Shown: positions 26,058 to 35,498 of the stretch, one piece after another
How positions within the stretch are numbered: the stretch's first letter is position 1
Layout: the number at the start of each line of letters is the position of its first letter
Notes under the pieces: generated by a model
What the model was told of the DNA's origin: nothing
What the model saw: only the letters and a program-made list of their open reading frames with translations
The model's database searches: none
From: Pseudoalteromonas piscicida
GTDB taxonomy: Bacteria; Pseudomonadota; Gammaproteobacteria; Enterobacterales; Alteromonadaceae
Direction: 5' to 3'
DNA: 47,614 nt
NCBI RefSeq assembly: GCF_002744175.1
Contig: NZ_NKHF01000079.1
Span: forward strand, 1-47,614
Program-made: the position numbers and the translations under genes

Positions 26058-27482
26058 ATGTATTTGCTACGCATATTTTTGTGGCTAAGTTGCTTTTGTG
26101 TATCAGCAAGTGAACTCACTAGCATCGAGAACATAGAAACATTTGCAACTAACTATCACCTAGACCTCAACATCAATACGCAAACGAGCAGTTTATCAGG
26201 TAGTGCCACGATCACCGCTAAAAACCAGGGCAAATCACCTGTCAGCGTAATTCCGTTAAGACTTTATAGATTGCTTAGCGTTACGGGGGTTACCAGTTCA
26301 ACAGGTAAGCCGCTCAACTATACACAACGCGTTGTGAGTAATCGTGATGATACGTTATTTCAGGCAAATTATATTCAGCTATTGCTGCCAGACGCGATTC
26401 TACCTGAGCAAGAGGTAGTTTTTACTGTGAATTACTCTGGACATATAAAGGGTTATACAGAAACAGGCATGGGCTATATAAAAGATGATATCTCTCCTGA
26501 ATTTTCTATTATTCGTATGGACGCATACGCCTATCCGCTAATCACAGTACCTGATGACAAGGTGAATCGCGCATCGAGATTTTGGCAAAAGCGATATAAC
26601 TACACTGCTGATATTGAAGTGGATAATGGCTTAGTTGTAGCTAATGGCGGAACCCTTATAGGTGTAACAGAAAATCAAGGCCGAAGGGTATACTCATACA
26701 AAAACCAGAAACCCTCTTGGAGAATGGACTTCATGGTTGCGCCTTATACCGTTACCAAAGGGCATGGCTTTAAGTTATTTACGTTACCGGGTAATAAGCA
26801 TGCAACTCACTATATAGAAAAGGCAAAGCAAACCATATCCTTATATGAAAACTGGTTTGGCCAACGTCAAAGTACCGGTGAATTTAGTTTTATAGAGATC
26901 CCAAAGGGGTTTGGTGCTCAAGCTGACGTTAGCGCAATTATCCAAGACAGTGAAGGGTTTGTAGAGGTCACTCGTCTCTATCATGAACTTAGTCATTTGT
27001 GGGATCCACGCTCAAATGAAAGCTACTCACCGCGCTGGAATGAGGGTAAGGCTACCTTTTTAGAGTACTTAACTGATTCACGCTTGAACAAAATGGCGTC
27101 TTTAAGCTCACATATGACAGATGTGCTAAAACGTGCTCAAAAACAATTTGCTAAACAACCGAAATATTTAACCACGGCATTTGAAGAGTATGGAAAAGTA
27201 GGGCTTAACGCCTACTCCGTAGGCGCATTATTTTTTGCGCTTTTGCATCATGAACTAGGAGAAGAAAAGTTCAATCATCTTTTGCGTAGTTTTTATGTAG
27301 CACATGTGAAAAGCGGCGCATCAACAAGTGATTTTATTTTTGCACTACGTGACTTAAATGACCCCGACATCGATTGGGTTTTATCTCGGTGGGTGAATAG
27401 TCTCGCGTTTATAGAAGATATCTCAAACGCCACTAGCTTTGAGCATTTCATTACCTTAAGTCAAAGAAAGGATAAGATATAA
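26058..27482 (+). CDS. Exported M1 peptidase-like protein
   Basis: A 474-residue protein with an 18-residue signal peptide (cleavage near VSAS-E), an N-terminal beta-sandwich like that of M1 aminopeptidases and a gluzincin-like domain. Zinc motif HELSH is at 309-313 and a downstream NEGKATF places the third ligand Glu at about 329, so the spacing is 15 rather than the usual 18 residues. The GAMEN exopeptidase motif is not seen; GFGAQAD stands near that place. It may be a peptidase with altered specificity. TAAGGA precedes the ATG. Monocistronic. Confidence 0.75.
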   Translation: MYLLRIFLWLSCFCVSASELTSIENIETFATNYHLDLNINTQTSSLSGSATITAKNQGKSPVSVIPLRLYRLLSVTGVTSSTGKPLNYTQRVVSNRDDTLFQANYIQLLLPDAILPEQEVVFTVNYSGHIKGYTETGMGYIKDDISPEFSIIRMDAYAYPLITVPDDKVNRASRFWQKRYNYTADIEVDNGLVVANGGTLIGVTENQGRRVYSYKNQKPSWRMDFMVAPYTVTKGHGFKLFTLPGNKHATHYIEKAKQTISLYENWFGQRQSTGEFSFIEIPKGFGAQADVSAIIQDSEGFVEVTRLYHELSHLWDPRSNESYSPRWNEGKATFLEYLTDSRLNKMASLSSHMTDVLKRAQKQFAKQPKYLTTAFEEYGKVGLNAYSVGALFFALLHHELGEEKFNHLLRSFYVAHVKSGASTSDFIFALRDLNDPDIDWVLSRWVNSLAFIEDISNATSFEHFITLSQRKDKI

Positions 27483-27494
27483 GGCAACCCAATA

Positions 27495-27523
27495 AAAAAG
27501 CTACCAACAGAAGGTAGCTTTTT
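27495..27523. terminator. Bidirectional terminator between convergent genes
   Basis: AAAAAGCTACC pairs with GGTAGCTTTTT around a 7-nt loop. It serves the M1-like gene on the plus strand and probably the TonB receptor gene on the minus strand. Confidence 0.85.
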
Positions 27524-27550
27524 GGTTTCTATAAAAGAAAGGAATCGGTA

Positions 27551-30028
27551 TTAAAAGTAGCCTCTGATCCCAAGCTTGACGTTGCGGCCTGGTAATGGGG
27601 CTTGCTCTTTAATGAATGAGCTGTGGACGAAGCCCAGTTCATCCGTTAAGTTGTCTAAGTTTACATAGCCAACCATATCGTTACCCATCAGCTCAAAGTC
27701 ATAATTAAATGACATATCAACCAGTGTGTAACCTTTGGTTTCGCTTTCGTAGCTAGCAATATTGTCTTGGTCAAAGTAATGCGTAACAGTGAAGTTAGCG
27801 GTTAGGTTTTCGTAACTGTGCTCGTAATCAACCCCTAACTTATTACTCGGAATACGTGGAAGGTAGTCGTCATTATCTAGTTTTGCGGTGAGCGAATCAC
27901 CAAAGACCTTAACGCGTGAATAGTTACTGAGTTTATAGTGAGCATCAAACTCTAAGCCATATAATTTGGCATCGCTGCTTTCAAACTTAAATACAGGTAC
28001 TGCACCTTCATGTTCATGATCAGCAACCTCTAAACCATGCTCCGGACTGAAGATATAATCCGTTAAGGCTTGATAGTAGAAGTTTTCAATGTCGTTATAG
28101 AAGAAGTTAACAGTATAGCCAAAGTTGCCAGAGAACTTTCTAAAGCTGATATCTAGGTTATTTGATGTCTCTTGTTCTATGTCTTGTGGCTCGAAATGTA
28201 GATGGTCGCCCTCTAGTTCATAGCCTAGACCAAGTTCGTAAGTGCTTGTCGCAATATGGATGCCGTTTGATAGCAATTCAGCCGTAAGCGGAGCACGCTC
28301 TGAACGAGATAACGAAACCGCGACATTGTGCCCATCAGCGTAATCATACACACCGCCAATAGACAGACTTAGATTTGTCATATCAAGATCATAGGCAATG
28401 AAGCCAGCATCTAAATTACCACCATGTCCATGATCGTGCTCATCTTCGTGGTCATGGTCGCCATCGTCTTCATGGGCATCTAATTGGTTACCCTTACTCG
28501 ACAATTGATAGTCTTCGACTCGACCACCTAATTCTAAGGTGAAGTCACCGAAGCGTCGTTCTTCGAGGATGTACAGCGCATGGGTCTTAGTATTAGTCGA
28601 TGGCGTAAACGCTTCATCGCCATCTGCGGCATAATCACTATCAGAGAAGTGGTAACCAACTGTGCCATGCCATTGTCCTAAACGATGCTCAGCAGTTAGG
28701 CGTAGTTCAGTAGTATCATTTTTAAATACTGTGCCGACAGTACCGTCTTCAATTTCAGCATGCTCATAATCGGTATAACCTACGCGCAAACCAATAGACT
28801 CTAGCCAGTCGCTATGCACGGCATAGTTAACTAGGCCTTGCCAGCGGTCTTGTTTTACTGTTGCAAATACAGATTCTTCTTCATGAGCATGAGCTTCTTC
28901 TTCATCATGATCATGGGCATCTTCTTCGTGGTCGTGGTCATGATCGTGGCCAATATGTGAATGGGCTGGAATGCCATAGTCAGTATCAACACGTCCGTAA
29001 GAGAAGCCGACGGTCAAATGGTCGCCTACATAGCTAGTGCCGAGGTTGAACTGTTCAGAATCGATAAACGTGTTATCTACTTTGCTTGCATACTCAAGCG
29101 CATGTTCTTCATGCTCATCTTCATGACCGTGTTCGTCGTGTTCTTCGTGACCGTCATGGTCTTCATGTTCATCATGAGGAAGTGCAAAATTAGGCGTCTC
29201 ATAATCTCCACCTTTACGTTTTACGCCGTCAAAGTGGAAATTAAAACCATCGAAGCCAGACTCAAGTAAGACAGCAAATGTATTGGTGTTCGAATTGGTG
29301 TCGTGGCTATAGTCGGCTGCGCCTTGTAGGTGTTCAATAACATCCGTTGGAATGCGGTTATCTACCACGTTTACAACACCGCCAATCGCGCCAGAGCCGT
29401 AGAGTAGCGTTGCAGGGCCCCTTAATACTTCGATTTGTTGGGCAGCTAAAGAGTCATTAGTATTTGCATGGTCCGGGCCGACGCGAGAAGCATCACTACT
29501 ATCTAATCCATTTTGGGTAATTTTAACTCGAGGGCCATCTAAGCCTCGGATGATTGGGCTGGAACTAACAGGTCCAAAGTAGCTGGCATTGATACCTGGT
29601 TGCCCTTTTAATGTTTCTCCAAGCGTTGGCTTTGCGTGATTTTTTAACTCATCACCACTTAACACACTCACAGGAGATGTCATCTCCATGCTATTTTTGT
29701 GTAATGCAGAAGAATAAACAACAATTGTCTCTACCGAAGTAGGCTCTAGCTGAACACGGATAAACCCCTGTTGCTCTGTTACATTGATTCTGTTGTCTCT
29801 GTAGTTTGGCTTAGAAATATGCAACTGGGAGTCAGTGTCTACAGCAATGGTGAACTGTCCATTCTTGTCTGATTGAACTGATTTGCTTTTACCATGGAGG
29901 TGAATGGTTGCATTGCTAAGTGGTTGATTATTTGCGTCAACAACTTTACCTGTAAGCTGTGCAGCATAAGCTGGAGAAGCGCCTAATAATGAAAATAACG
30001 CGCTGGCGATAAGAGACTGCTTAAACAT
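27551..30028 (-). CDS. Histidine-rich TonB-dependent receptor, probable zinc uptake
   Basis: An 825-residue outer-membrane receptor. After a signal peptide (cleavage near AYA-A, residue 22) come a carboxypeptidase-regulatory-like domain (about 23-100), the plug (about 105-230, with RGLDGPRVKI and VLRGPATLLYGSGAIGG) and a 22-strand-type barrel ending in Phe. Three long His/Asp/Glu-rich stretches at about 285-309, 355-385 and 518-536 recall zinc receptors such as ZnuD. Two Zur-like sites lie just upstream, supporting zinc as the substrate. The ATG at 30028 starts a normal signal peptide; the longer frame does not. Confidence 0.9.
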   Translation of the reverse strand: MFKQSLIASALFSLLGASPAYAAQLTGKVVDANNQPLSNATIHLHGKSKSVQSDKNGQFTIAVDTDSQLHISKPNYRDNRINVTEQQGFIRVQLEPTSVETIVVYSSALHKNSMEMTSPVSVLSGDELKNHAKPTLGETLKGQPGINASYFGPVSSSPIIRGLDGPRVKITQNGLDSSDASRVGPDHANTNDSLAAQQIEVLRGPATLLYGSGAIGGVVNVVDNRIPTDVIEHLQGAADYSHDTNSNTNTFAVLLESGFDGFNFHFDGVKRKGGDYETPNFALPHDEHEDHDGHEEHDEHGHEDEHEEHALEYASKVDNTFIDSEQFNLGTSYVGDHLTVGFSYGRVDTDYGIPAHSHIGHDHDHDHEEDAHDHDEEEAHAHEEESVFATVKQDRWQGLVNYAVHSDWLESIGLRVGYTDYEHAEIEDGTVGTVFKNDTTELRLTAEHRLGQWHGTVGYHFSDSDYAADGDEAFTPSTNTKTHALYILEERRFGDFTLELGGRVEDYQLSSKGNQLDAHEDDGDHDHEDEHDHGHGGNLDAGFIAYDLDMTNLSLSIGGVYDYADGHNVAVSLSRSERAPLTAELLSNGIHIATSTYELGLGYELEGDHLHFEPQDIEQETSNNLDISFRKFSGNFGYTVNFFYNDIENFYYQALTDYIFSPEHGLEVADHEHEGAVPVFKFESSDAKLYGLEFDAHYKLSNYSRVKVFGDSLTAKLDNDDYLPRIPSNKLGVDYEHSYENLTANFTVTHYFDQDNIASYESETKGYTLVDMSFNYDFELMGNDMVGYVNLDNLTDELGFVHSSFIKEQAPLPGRNVKLGIRGYF

Positions 30029-30086
30029 ATTTATTTTACCACGAGTTAGGTTGTGTACTGAACGAGTTAGCCTAGTCGGCAATAGA

Positions 30087-30099
30087 GTTATAATATAAC
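30087..30099. promoter_or_regulatory. Zur box candidate 1
   Basis: GTTATAATATAAC is a perfect palindrome and matches the GTTATAnTATAAC core of the gammaproteobacterial Zur operator. It lies 59 bp upstream of the TonB receptor start. Confidence 0.8.
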
Positions 30100-30124
30100 A
30101 CTACAAATTGGGTGAATCAATAAC

Positions 30125-30137
30125 GTTATACTATAAC
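30125..30137. promoter_or_regulatory. Zur box candidate 2
   Basis: GTTATACTATAAC is a second perfect match to the same core, centred 38 bp from the first and 66 bp upstream of the YaeQ-family gene. The pair could control both divergent genes. Confidence 0.78.
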
Positions 30138-30202
30138 TTAGTTGTTGTTGAAATTAGAATTACAACTATAGTTAATATATCAGCCCACGTAGGTAGACAC
30201 CG

Positions 30203-30727
30203 ATGAACAAGCCATTTGTATTTAAGGCTAGGATTAAAGTCGCTGATCTATTTCACCACAGCCATCATGAAGAAGCGTTTACAACGGCAATGCTGGCGAA
30301 GGAAAGTAGTGAACATTTTGCCATGAAGCTGTTGGGAATTTGTGCATTGTCCTATGATAAGCCAGCAAAGTGGAGCAAGGTAGCCAAGAAGTACTGGCCT
30401 GATGTGTGGCTCGAAGACGACAATGAGCAAGTAGAGGTGGCTTTGTTTATTGGCGCGTTAGAGGTTGATGAAATCATCAAATACGAAAAGCTTTACGCTA
30501 AGGTTGTGGTGCTTTGCATAGATGGTGAGCATTGGTTTGAAGAGCGCAGGGCACAGTTACAGTTTATCGAGTCGTTTTCAGTGTTTAACATACCCAGTAG
30601 TTTCATAACCGAGTTATGCGAAATGCTGACGCGAAGTTTACATTGGGACGTTATTTTTGAAACTAGCGCCATCAGTGTGACCGACGGCGAGCACTATATT
30701 AGAGCGCAAGTTACAAAACTTATTTAA
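30203..30727 (+). CDS. YaeQ family protein
   Basis: A 174-residue protein resembling E. coli YaeQ, whose fold is a nuclease-like (PD-(D/E)XK-related) barrel and whose role is unsettled. The matching landmarks are KARIKVADL at the N-terminus, the WLEDDNEQVEVALFIG strand pair and the short C-terminal strands. Here the N-terminal loop reads FHHSHHEEAF, with four histidines that could bind metal. It is divergent from the zinc-type receptor across two Zur-like boxes, so zinc-responsive expression is plausible. Confidence 0.7.
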   Translation: MNKPFVFKARIKVADLFHHSHHEEAFTTAMLAKESSEHFAMKLLGICALSYDKPAKWSKVAKKYWPDVWLEDDNEQVEVALFIGALEVDEIIKYEKLYAKVVVLCIDGEHWFEERRAQLQFIESFSVFNIPSSFITELCEMLTRSLHWDVIFETSAISVTDGEHYIRAQVTKLI

Positions 30728-30753
30728 CTTTGATAGCTGCCTGCGGTTAACGA

Positions 30754-31026
30754 TTAAGGAAGTTTTATTTTGATATTGCTGACAGGCTTGCTGCAACACA
30801 GCAATACCTCTCCATCTCTTACAAATGCCAACGGCTCATTTGAATACTGAGTTTGGCCTTCAATGAGTGTTGCACGACAAGCACCGCAAAACCCCTCGCG
30901 ACATTGATATGGCACTTCCACTTTTGCTTGCTCTAAGGTTTCAAGGATCGAAGACGAAGAAGCCACATGTTCCAGTGGCTTCTCAATATTCTCAACCTGA
31001 ATGAGGAAGGAGGGCTTTTCAACCAT
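30754..31026 (-). CDS. yfaE: 2Fe-2S ferredoxin, NrdB cofactor maintenance
   Basis: A 90-residue plant-type ferredoxin. The cluster ligands are in CREGFCGAC (C-x4-C-x2-C) and the last Cys in LLCC. YfaE delivers electrons to NrdB to build or repair its diferric-tyrosyl radical. Its ATG overlaps the nrdB stop by one base (TAATG), so the two are translationally coupled. It ends the nrdAB operon. Confidence 0.93.
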   Translation of the reverse strand: MVEKPSFLIQVENIEKPLEHVASSSSILETLEQAKVEVPYQCREGFCGACRATLIEGQTQYSNEPLAFVRDGEVLLCCSKPVSNIKIKLP

Positions 31027-32156
31027 TACAGGTCGAAATCACCAAAGTCAGAGGCGTCTACTTGAGAGTCGATTTGTCCGACCAAGTATGAGCTTATTTC
31101 TGCTTCCTGAGGGGCAACTTGAACATTATCAGAAACCAACCAAGCATTAATCCAAGGGATTGGGTTCGATTTTGTCTCAAATTGTGAAGGTAGGCCAACG
31201 GCAGTCATGCGAATGTTAGTAATATACTCAACATACTGACACAGGATATCTTTATTCAGGCCAATCATTGAACCATCTTTAAAGAGGTATTCTGCCCATT
31301 CTTTTTCTTGCTCTGCGGCTTCAACAAACATATTGATTGCTTCTTCACGGCACTGTGCTGCAACAATCGACATTTCTGGGTCGTCTTTGCCTTCTTGCAT
31401 AATATTGAGAATATGCTGAGTACCAGACAAGTGCAGTGCTTCATCACGGGCGATTAGCTTGATGATTTTCGCATTACCTTCCATCAGCTCACGCTCTGCG
31501 AAGGCAAATGAGCATGCAAAACTCACATAAAAGCGGATCGCTTCAAGAATGTTAACCGACATGATGCAAAGATAAAGGAGCTTTTTAAGTTCGAACAAGT
31601 TGATAACGACTGTCGTACCGTTTATTTCGTGCTTACCTTCGCCGTACTGATTATAAAGGCTTACCTTTTCAATCAGCTCGTCATAATACTTGGTAACAGC
31701 ATCCGCTCGTTCAACAATTCTGTCATTGCCAACAATATCATCAAAGATAACTTCAGGGTTTTGCGTCACATTACGGATAATGTGTGTATAAGAGCGACTG
31801 TGAATCGTTTCGCTAAATGCCCAAGTTTCAATCCAAGTTTCAAGCTCTGGGATAGAGACGATTGGCAGTAGCGCAACGTTTGGAGAGCGACCTTGAACAC
31901 TGTCTAGCAATGTTTGATATTTTAGGTTGCTCAAAAAGATATGTCTTTCATGCTCAGGAAGCGCTTGAAAGTCCAATCTATCTTTACTTACGTCTACTTC
32001 TTCTGGACGCCAAAAAAACGATAGTTGCTTCTCAATTAGTTTTTCGAAGATCGGATACTTCTGCTGGTCATAGCGAGATACATTAACAGTTTGTCCGAAG
32101 AACATCGGCTCTTTTAGTTGGTCGTTATGATTTCTGCTAAACGTAGAATATGCCAT
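31026..32156 (-). CDS. nrdB: Class Ia ribonucleotide reductase, beta subunit
   Basis: A 376-residue diiron-radical subunit. [14 protein letters not shown] contains two iron ligands and the radical Tyr (E. coli Tyr122), and the later iron-ligand helix [13 protein letters not shown] is intact. It forms the active holoenzyme with NrdA. The start is the ATG at 32156 giving [14 protein letters not shown] as in E. coli; a TTG five codons upstream is less likely. It is 53 nt after nrdA and overlaps yfaE. Confidence 0.97.
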   Translation of the reverse strand: MAYSTFSRNHNDQLKEPMFFGQTVNVSRYDQQKYPIFEKLIEKQLSFFWRPEEVDVSKDRLDFQALPEHERHIFLSNLKYQTLLDSVQGRSPNVALLPIVSIPELETWIETWAFSETIHSRSYTHIIRNVTQNPEVIFDDIVGNDRIVERADAVTKYYDELIEKVSLYNQYGEGKHEINGTTVVINLFELKKLLYLCIMSVNILEAIRFYVSFACSFAFAERELMEGNAKIIKLIARDEALHLSGTQHILNIMQEGKDDPEMSIVAAQCREEAINMFVEAAEQEKEWAEYLFKDGSMIGLNKDILCQYVEYITNIRMTAVGLPSQFETKSNPIPWINAWLVSDNVQVAPQEAEISSYLVGQIDSQVDASDFGDFDL

Positions 32157-32209
32157 AAATGTGTTACTCAATACCTAAAAAAGCGGGTGAAGACCACCCG
32201 CATAAAAAG

Positions 32210-34495
32210 TTATATCTTACAAGCGCCGCCTTCACAACCATCATCTTCTGCTTCAGGTTTTAATTCATCCTGAGCGTCTGACGCACCGTCACGAGTGTTA
32301 TGGTAGTAAAGTGTTTTAACACCGAGTTTGTATGCGGTTAGTAAGTCTTTTAGCAATAGCTTCATAGGTACTTTACCTGCTTCAAACTTACTTGGATCAT
32401 AATTTGTGTTTGCAGAGATAGTTTGGTCAATGAACTTCTGCATAATACCTACCAGTGTTAGGTAACCATCGTTTGACGGAATATCCCATAGTAACTCGTA
32501 GTTATCTTTTAAGCGGTCATACTCTGGCACCACTTGTTTTAAGATGCCATCTTTACTGGCTTTAACACTAATGTGTCCGCGTGGTGGCTCAATACCGTTC
32601 GTTGCATTTGAGATCTGCGACGAGGTTTCAGATGGCATTAAGGCAGACAGCGTAGAGTTACGCATACCATGCTCTTTAATGCTTGCTCTTAATGCATCCC
32701 AATCAAGGTGTAGTGGCTCTTCACATACCTTATCAAGATCGCGCTTATAAGTATCGATAGGCATGATCCCTTGCGAGTATGTTGTCTCGTCGAACTTAGG
32801 ACAAGCGCCACGCTCTTTAGCAAGCTCATTTGAAGCTTTCATCAGATAGTACTGAATTGCTTCAAATGTTTTATGGGTTAGACCATTGGCACTACCATCA
32901 GAGTATTTCACCCCATTTTTCGCCAGATAGTACGCGAAGTTGATAACACCAATGCCAAGTGTACGACGACCCATAGTCGCATTGTAAGCCGCAGGAACGG
33001 GGTAATCTTGATAATCTAATAAGTTATCAAGGGCACGAACTGCAAGCTCTGCTAACTCTTCTAGCTCATCCAAAGACTTAATTGCACCCAAGTTAAATGC
33101 AGAAAGCGTACAAAGTGCAATTTCACCTTCAGGGTCATTGACATGACTAAGTGGTTTAGTCGGTAATGCAATTTCAAGACATAAGTTTGACTGGCGAATT
33201 GGCGCTACTTTAGAGTCGAACGGGCTATGTGTATTACAGTGGTCAACGTTCTGTAAATAAATACGGCCTGTGCTTGCACGTTCTTGCGCAAACATTGAGA
33301 ATAGCTCAATCGCTTTAATGCGTTTCTTACGAATAGAGTCATCTTGTTCGTACTTAACATATAGTGCTTCAAATTTATCTTGATCTTCAAAGAATGCGTC
33401 GTATAACCCAGGTACATCCGATGGACTAAATAACGTAATGTAGTCGTCCTTTATAAGACGGCTATACATCATTTTGTTAAATTGTACGCCGTAATCCAGA
33501 TGGCGAACACGGTTTTCTTCAACACCACGGTTATTTTTCAGTACCAATAGGTTTTCTACTTCCAAGTGCCAAAGCGGGTAGAATAGGGTAGCAGCGCCAC
33601 CACGTACACCACCTTGTGAACAGCTTTTAACAGCGGTTTGGAAGTGCTTATAAAAAGGAATACACCCTGTGTGGTAAGCTTCGCCATTTCTGATTGGACT
33701 ACCAAGCGCACGAATACGACCTGCGTTAATACCGATACCAGCTCGTTGACTCACGTATTTCACAATCGCAGACGATGTCGCGTTGATTGAATCTAGGCTA
33801 TCAGCACACTCGATGAGTACACATGAACTAAACTGGCGTGTTGGCGTACGAACACCTGCCATAATTGGCGTAGGTAAAGAAATCTTAAATGTAGAAACCG
33901 CGTCGTAAAAACGTTTAATGTAGTCTAGACGTGTTTCTTTTGGGTAGTTTGCAAATAGGCTTGCTGCAACCAATACATATAAAAACTGGGCGCTTTCGTA
34001 GATTTCACCGGTCACACGGTTTTGAACTAAATATTTGCCTTCTAACTGCTTTACAGCAGCGTAGCTAAAGTTCATATCGCGGCTATGATCTATATAGTCA
34101 TTTAACTCATCGAATTCAGCTTTGGTGTAATCGGTAAGCAAATGCTGGTCGTAGCGTTTATCTTCTACTAGCTTCACAACGTGATCGTGTAAATGCGGAG
34201 GCTCAAAACAACCATACGCTTTTTTACGAAGGTGGAAGATAGCCAGACGAGCAGCAAGATACTGATAATCTGGAGATTCTTTTGAGATCAGATCAGCAGC
34301 AGCTTTAATAATCGTTTCGTGGATATCACCAGTACGAATACCGTCATAAAACTGGATGTGTGACTTTAACTCAACCTGAGAAACTGAGACGTTATCAAGG
34401 CCTTCTGCGGCCCATGTAATGACACGATGGATCTTATCTAGATCTAACGGTTCTTTGCGACCGTTTCTTTTGCATACAGATAGCTGTTGGTTCAT
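32210..34495 (-). CDS. nrdA: Class Ia ribonucleotide reductase, alpha subunit
   Basis: The 761-residue catalytic subunit reduces ribonucleoside diphosphates. An N-terminal ATP-cone (KRNGRKEPLDLDKIHRVITWA) senses dATP/ATP; the active-site cysteines are in FSSCVLIE, SNLCLEIA and IALCTLSAFN; and the C-terminal CEGGACKI carries the swinging thiol pair reduced by thioredoxin. The length equals E. coli NrdA (761). The operon is preceded by NrdR-type boxes and a DnaA box. Confidence 0.98.
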   Translation of the reverse strand: MNQQLSVCKRNGRKEPLDLDKIHRVITWAAEGLDNVSVSQVELKSHIQFYDGIRTGDIHETIIKAAADLISKESPDYQYLAARLAIFHLRKKAYGCFEPPHLHDHVVKLVEDKRYDQHLLTDYTKAEFDELNDYIDHSRDMNFSYAAVKQLEGKYLVQNRVTGEIYESAQFLYVLVAASLFANYPKETRLDYIKRFYDAVSTFKISLPTPIMAGVRTPTRQFSSCVLIECADSLDSINATSSAIVKYVSQRAGIGINAGRIRALGSPIRNGEAYHTGCIPFYKHFQTAVKSCSQGGVRGGAATLFYPLWHLEVENLLVLKNNRGVEENRVRHLDYGVQFNKMMYSRLIKDDYITLFSPSDVPGLYDAFFEDQDKFEALYVKYEQDDSIRKKRIKAIELFSMFAQERASTGRIYLQNVDHCNTHSPFDSKVAPIRQSNLCLEIALPTKPLSHVNDPEGEIALCTLSAFNLGAIKSLDELEELAELAVRALDNLLDYQDYPVPAAYNATMGRRTLGIGVINFAYYLAKNGVKYSDGSANGLTHKTFEAIQYYLMKASNELAKERGACPKFDETTYSQGIMPIDTYKRDLDKVCEEPLHLDWDALRASIKEHGMRNSTLSALMPSETSSQISNATNGIEPPRGHISVKASKDGILKQVVPEYDRLKDNYELLWDIPSNDGYLTLVGIMQKFIDQTISANTNYDPSKFEAGKVPMKLLLKDLLTAYKLGVKTLYYHNTRDGASDAQDELKPEAEDDGCEGGACKI

Positions 34496-34562
34496 GTTAT
34501 GTGCCTGTATTCCTTAGGAACGCGCTTTTGATATCGCACGATTAAAAATTGTTTAGCAAACC

Positions 34563-34578
34563 ACCACTATATATGGTG
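34563..34578. promoter_or_regulatory. NrdR box 1 upstream of nrdA
   Basis: ACCACTATATATGGTG closely matches the NrdR consensus (ACACwATATATwGTGT-like palindrome). NrdR is the zinc/ATP-cone repressor of ribonucleotide reductase operons. Confidence 0.75.
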
Positions 34579-34593
34579 CCCTAGTGGCTAGGG

Positions 34594-34609
34594 ATCACAA
34601 GATAGTGGG
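34594..34609. promoter_or_regulatory. NrdR box 2 upstream of nrdA
   Basis: ATCACAAGATAGTGGG is a weaker match that begins exactly 31 bp after box 1 begins. NrdR sites normally occur as pairs 31-32 bp apart, three helical turns, which supports both calls. Confidence 0.65.
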
Positions 34610-34647
34610 GTTGACGTAAATTTGCAAGAGAACAACTTCGGTAGAAT

Positions 34648-34656
34648 TGTGGATAA
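34648..34656 (-). promoter_or_regulatory. DnaA box upstream of nrdA
   Basis: TGTGGATAA is the reverse complement of the perfect DnaA box TTATCCACA. DnaA regulates nrdAB in E. coli from boxes in the same promoter. The rest of the 355-bp gap is AT-rich with no further clear site. Confidence 0.6.
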
Positions 34657-34850
34657 GTTTGGGATAATTTATTTATGTAAGTATCCACTAACCTATGAAT
34701 AACCACTTATCTGCCCACAAAGAAAAATCAACCGAAAGATGATGCTTTTAAGCAAAAATAAAAAAAAATTCCAACTGATTTTTTTCTACACAAAATTCGT
34801 ATCTATTATAGCAAAAGCACAATATATTGTGTTTTATTTTCCCTCTAGCA

Positions 34851-35498
34851 CTAAATATGCGATAGCGCATCCAGTGGGTTAGTAAGATAAAGATCCGCTT
34901 TCCAAGATTGTGCTTCCGGCTCGGAAGGAATAAAACCCCACATTGCAGCCGCACTCAACATTTTTGCGGATTTTGCAGCAATTATATCTCGTTCCGCATC
35001 ACCTACATATAGACAGTGCTCTGGCTCTAGCCCGAGTTTTGATGCTACAAGCAGCAGCGGTTCGGGGTTGGGCTTAGCTACAGAGAGCGTATCACCACAG
35101 ACAACTGTCTCGATATTTGCAAGTTCGGGTATCTGTTTTAGTAACGGGTGTGTTAAAAACTCCGGTTTGTTGGTCATGATGCCAACTTTGATACCCTGTG
35201 CTGCAAGAGCATCAAGTAAAGCACCAATATTGGCAAAGCAATGAGAGTGGACCGAAAGGTTATCCATGTAATAATCAAGTACCTCTTTGCGCAGTTGTTT
35301 GATATCGAATTTTGCCAACGAATCACCAAAGCCAACTTCAAGCATCGCTGCAACGCCGTTAGAGATGGCGCTACTATATTGTGACTTACTAACAACGGGC
35401 ATCTGATGAGCCACTAAAACATGATTTAATGCAGCGCCTAAATCATCGCTGGTATCAAGTAGGGTTCCATCTAGGTCGAATAATACGGCTTGGATCAT
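34851..35498 (-). CDS. HAD phosphatase, Gph/MupP type
   Basis: A 215-residue haloacid-dehalogenase-fold phosphatase. [11 protein letters not shown] has the nucleophile Asp, GIMTNKPE the second motif, a Lys in [10 protein letters not shown] the third and VGDAERDI the metal-binding acids. Phosphoglycolate phosphatase (Gph) is one candidate; the position next to ubiG is that of Pseudomonas MupP, an N-acetylmuramate 6-phosphate phosphatase of peptidoglycan recycling, and MupP is at least as likely. Its ATG overlaps the ubiG stop by four bases (ATGA). Confidence 0.88.
   Translation of the reverse strand: MIQAVLFDLDGTLLDTSDDLGAALNHVLVAHQMPVVSKSQYSSAISNGVAAMLEVGFGDSLAKFDIKQLRKEVLDYYMDNLSVHSHCFANIGALLDALAAQGIKVGIMTNKPEFLTHPLLKQIPELANIETVVCGDTLSVAKPNPEPLLLVASKLGLEPEHCLYVGDAERDIIAAKSAKMLSAAAMWGFIPSEPEAQSWKADLYLTNPLDALSHI

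Noticed and set aside
28961..29269. Plus-strand reading frame opposite the His-rich receptor tracts
   Set aside because: It is the antisense shadow of His/Asp/Glu codons (giving Met/Val/Phe-rich sequence), with no ribosome binding site or family match.
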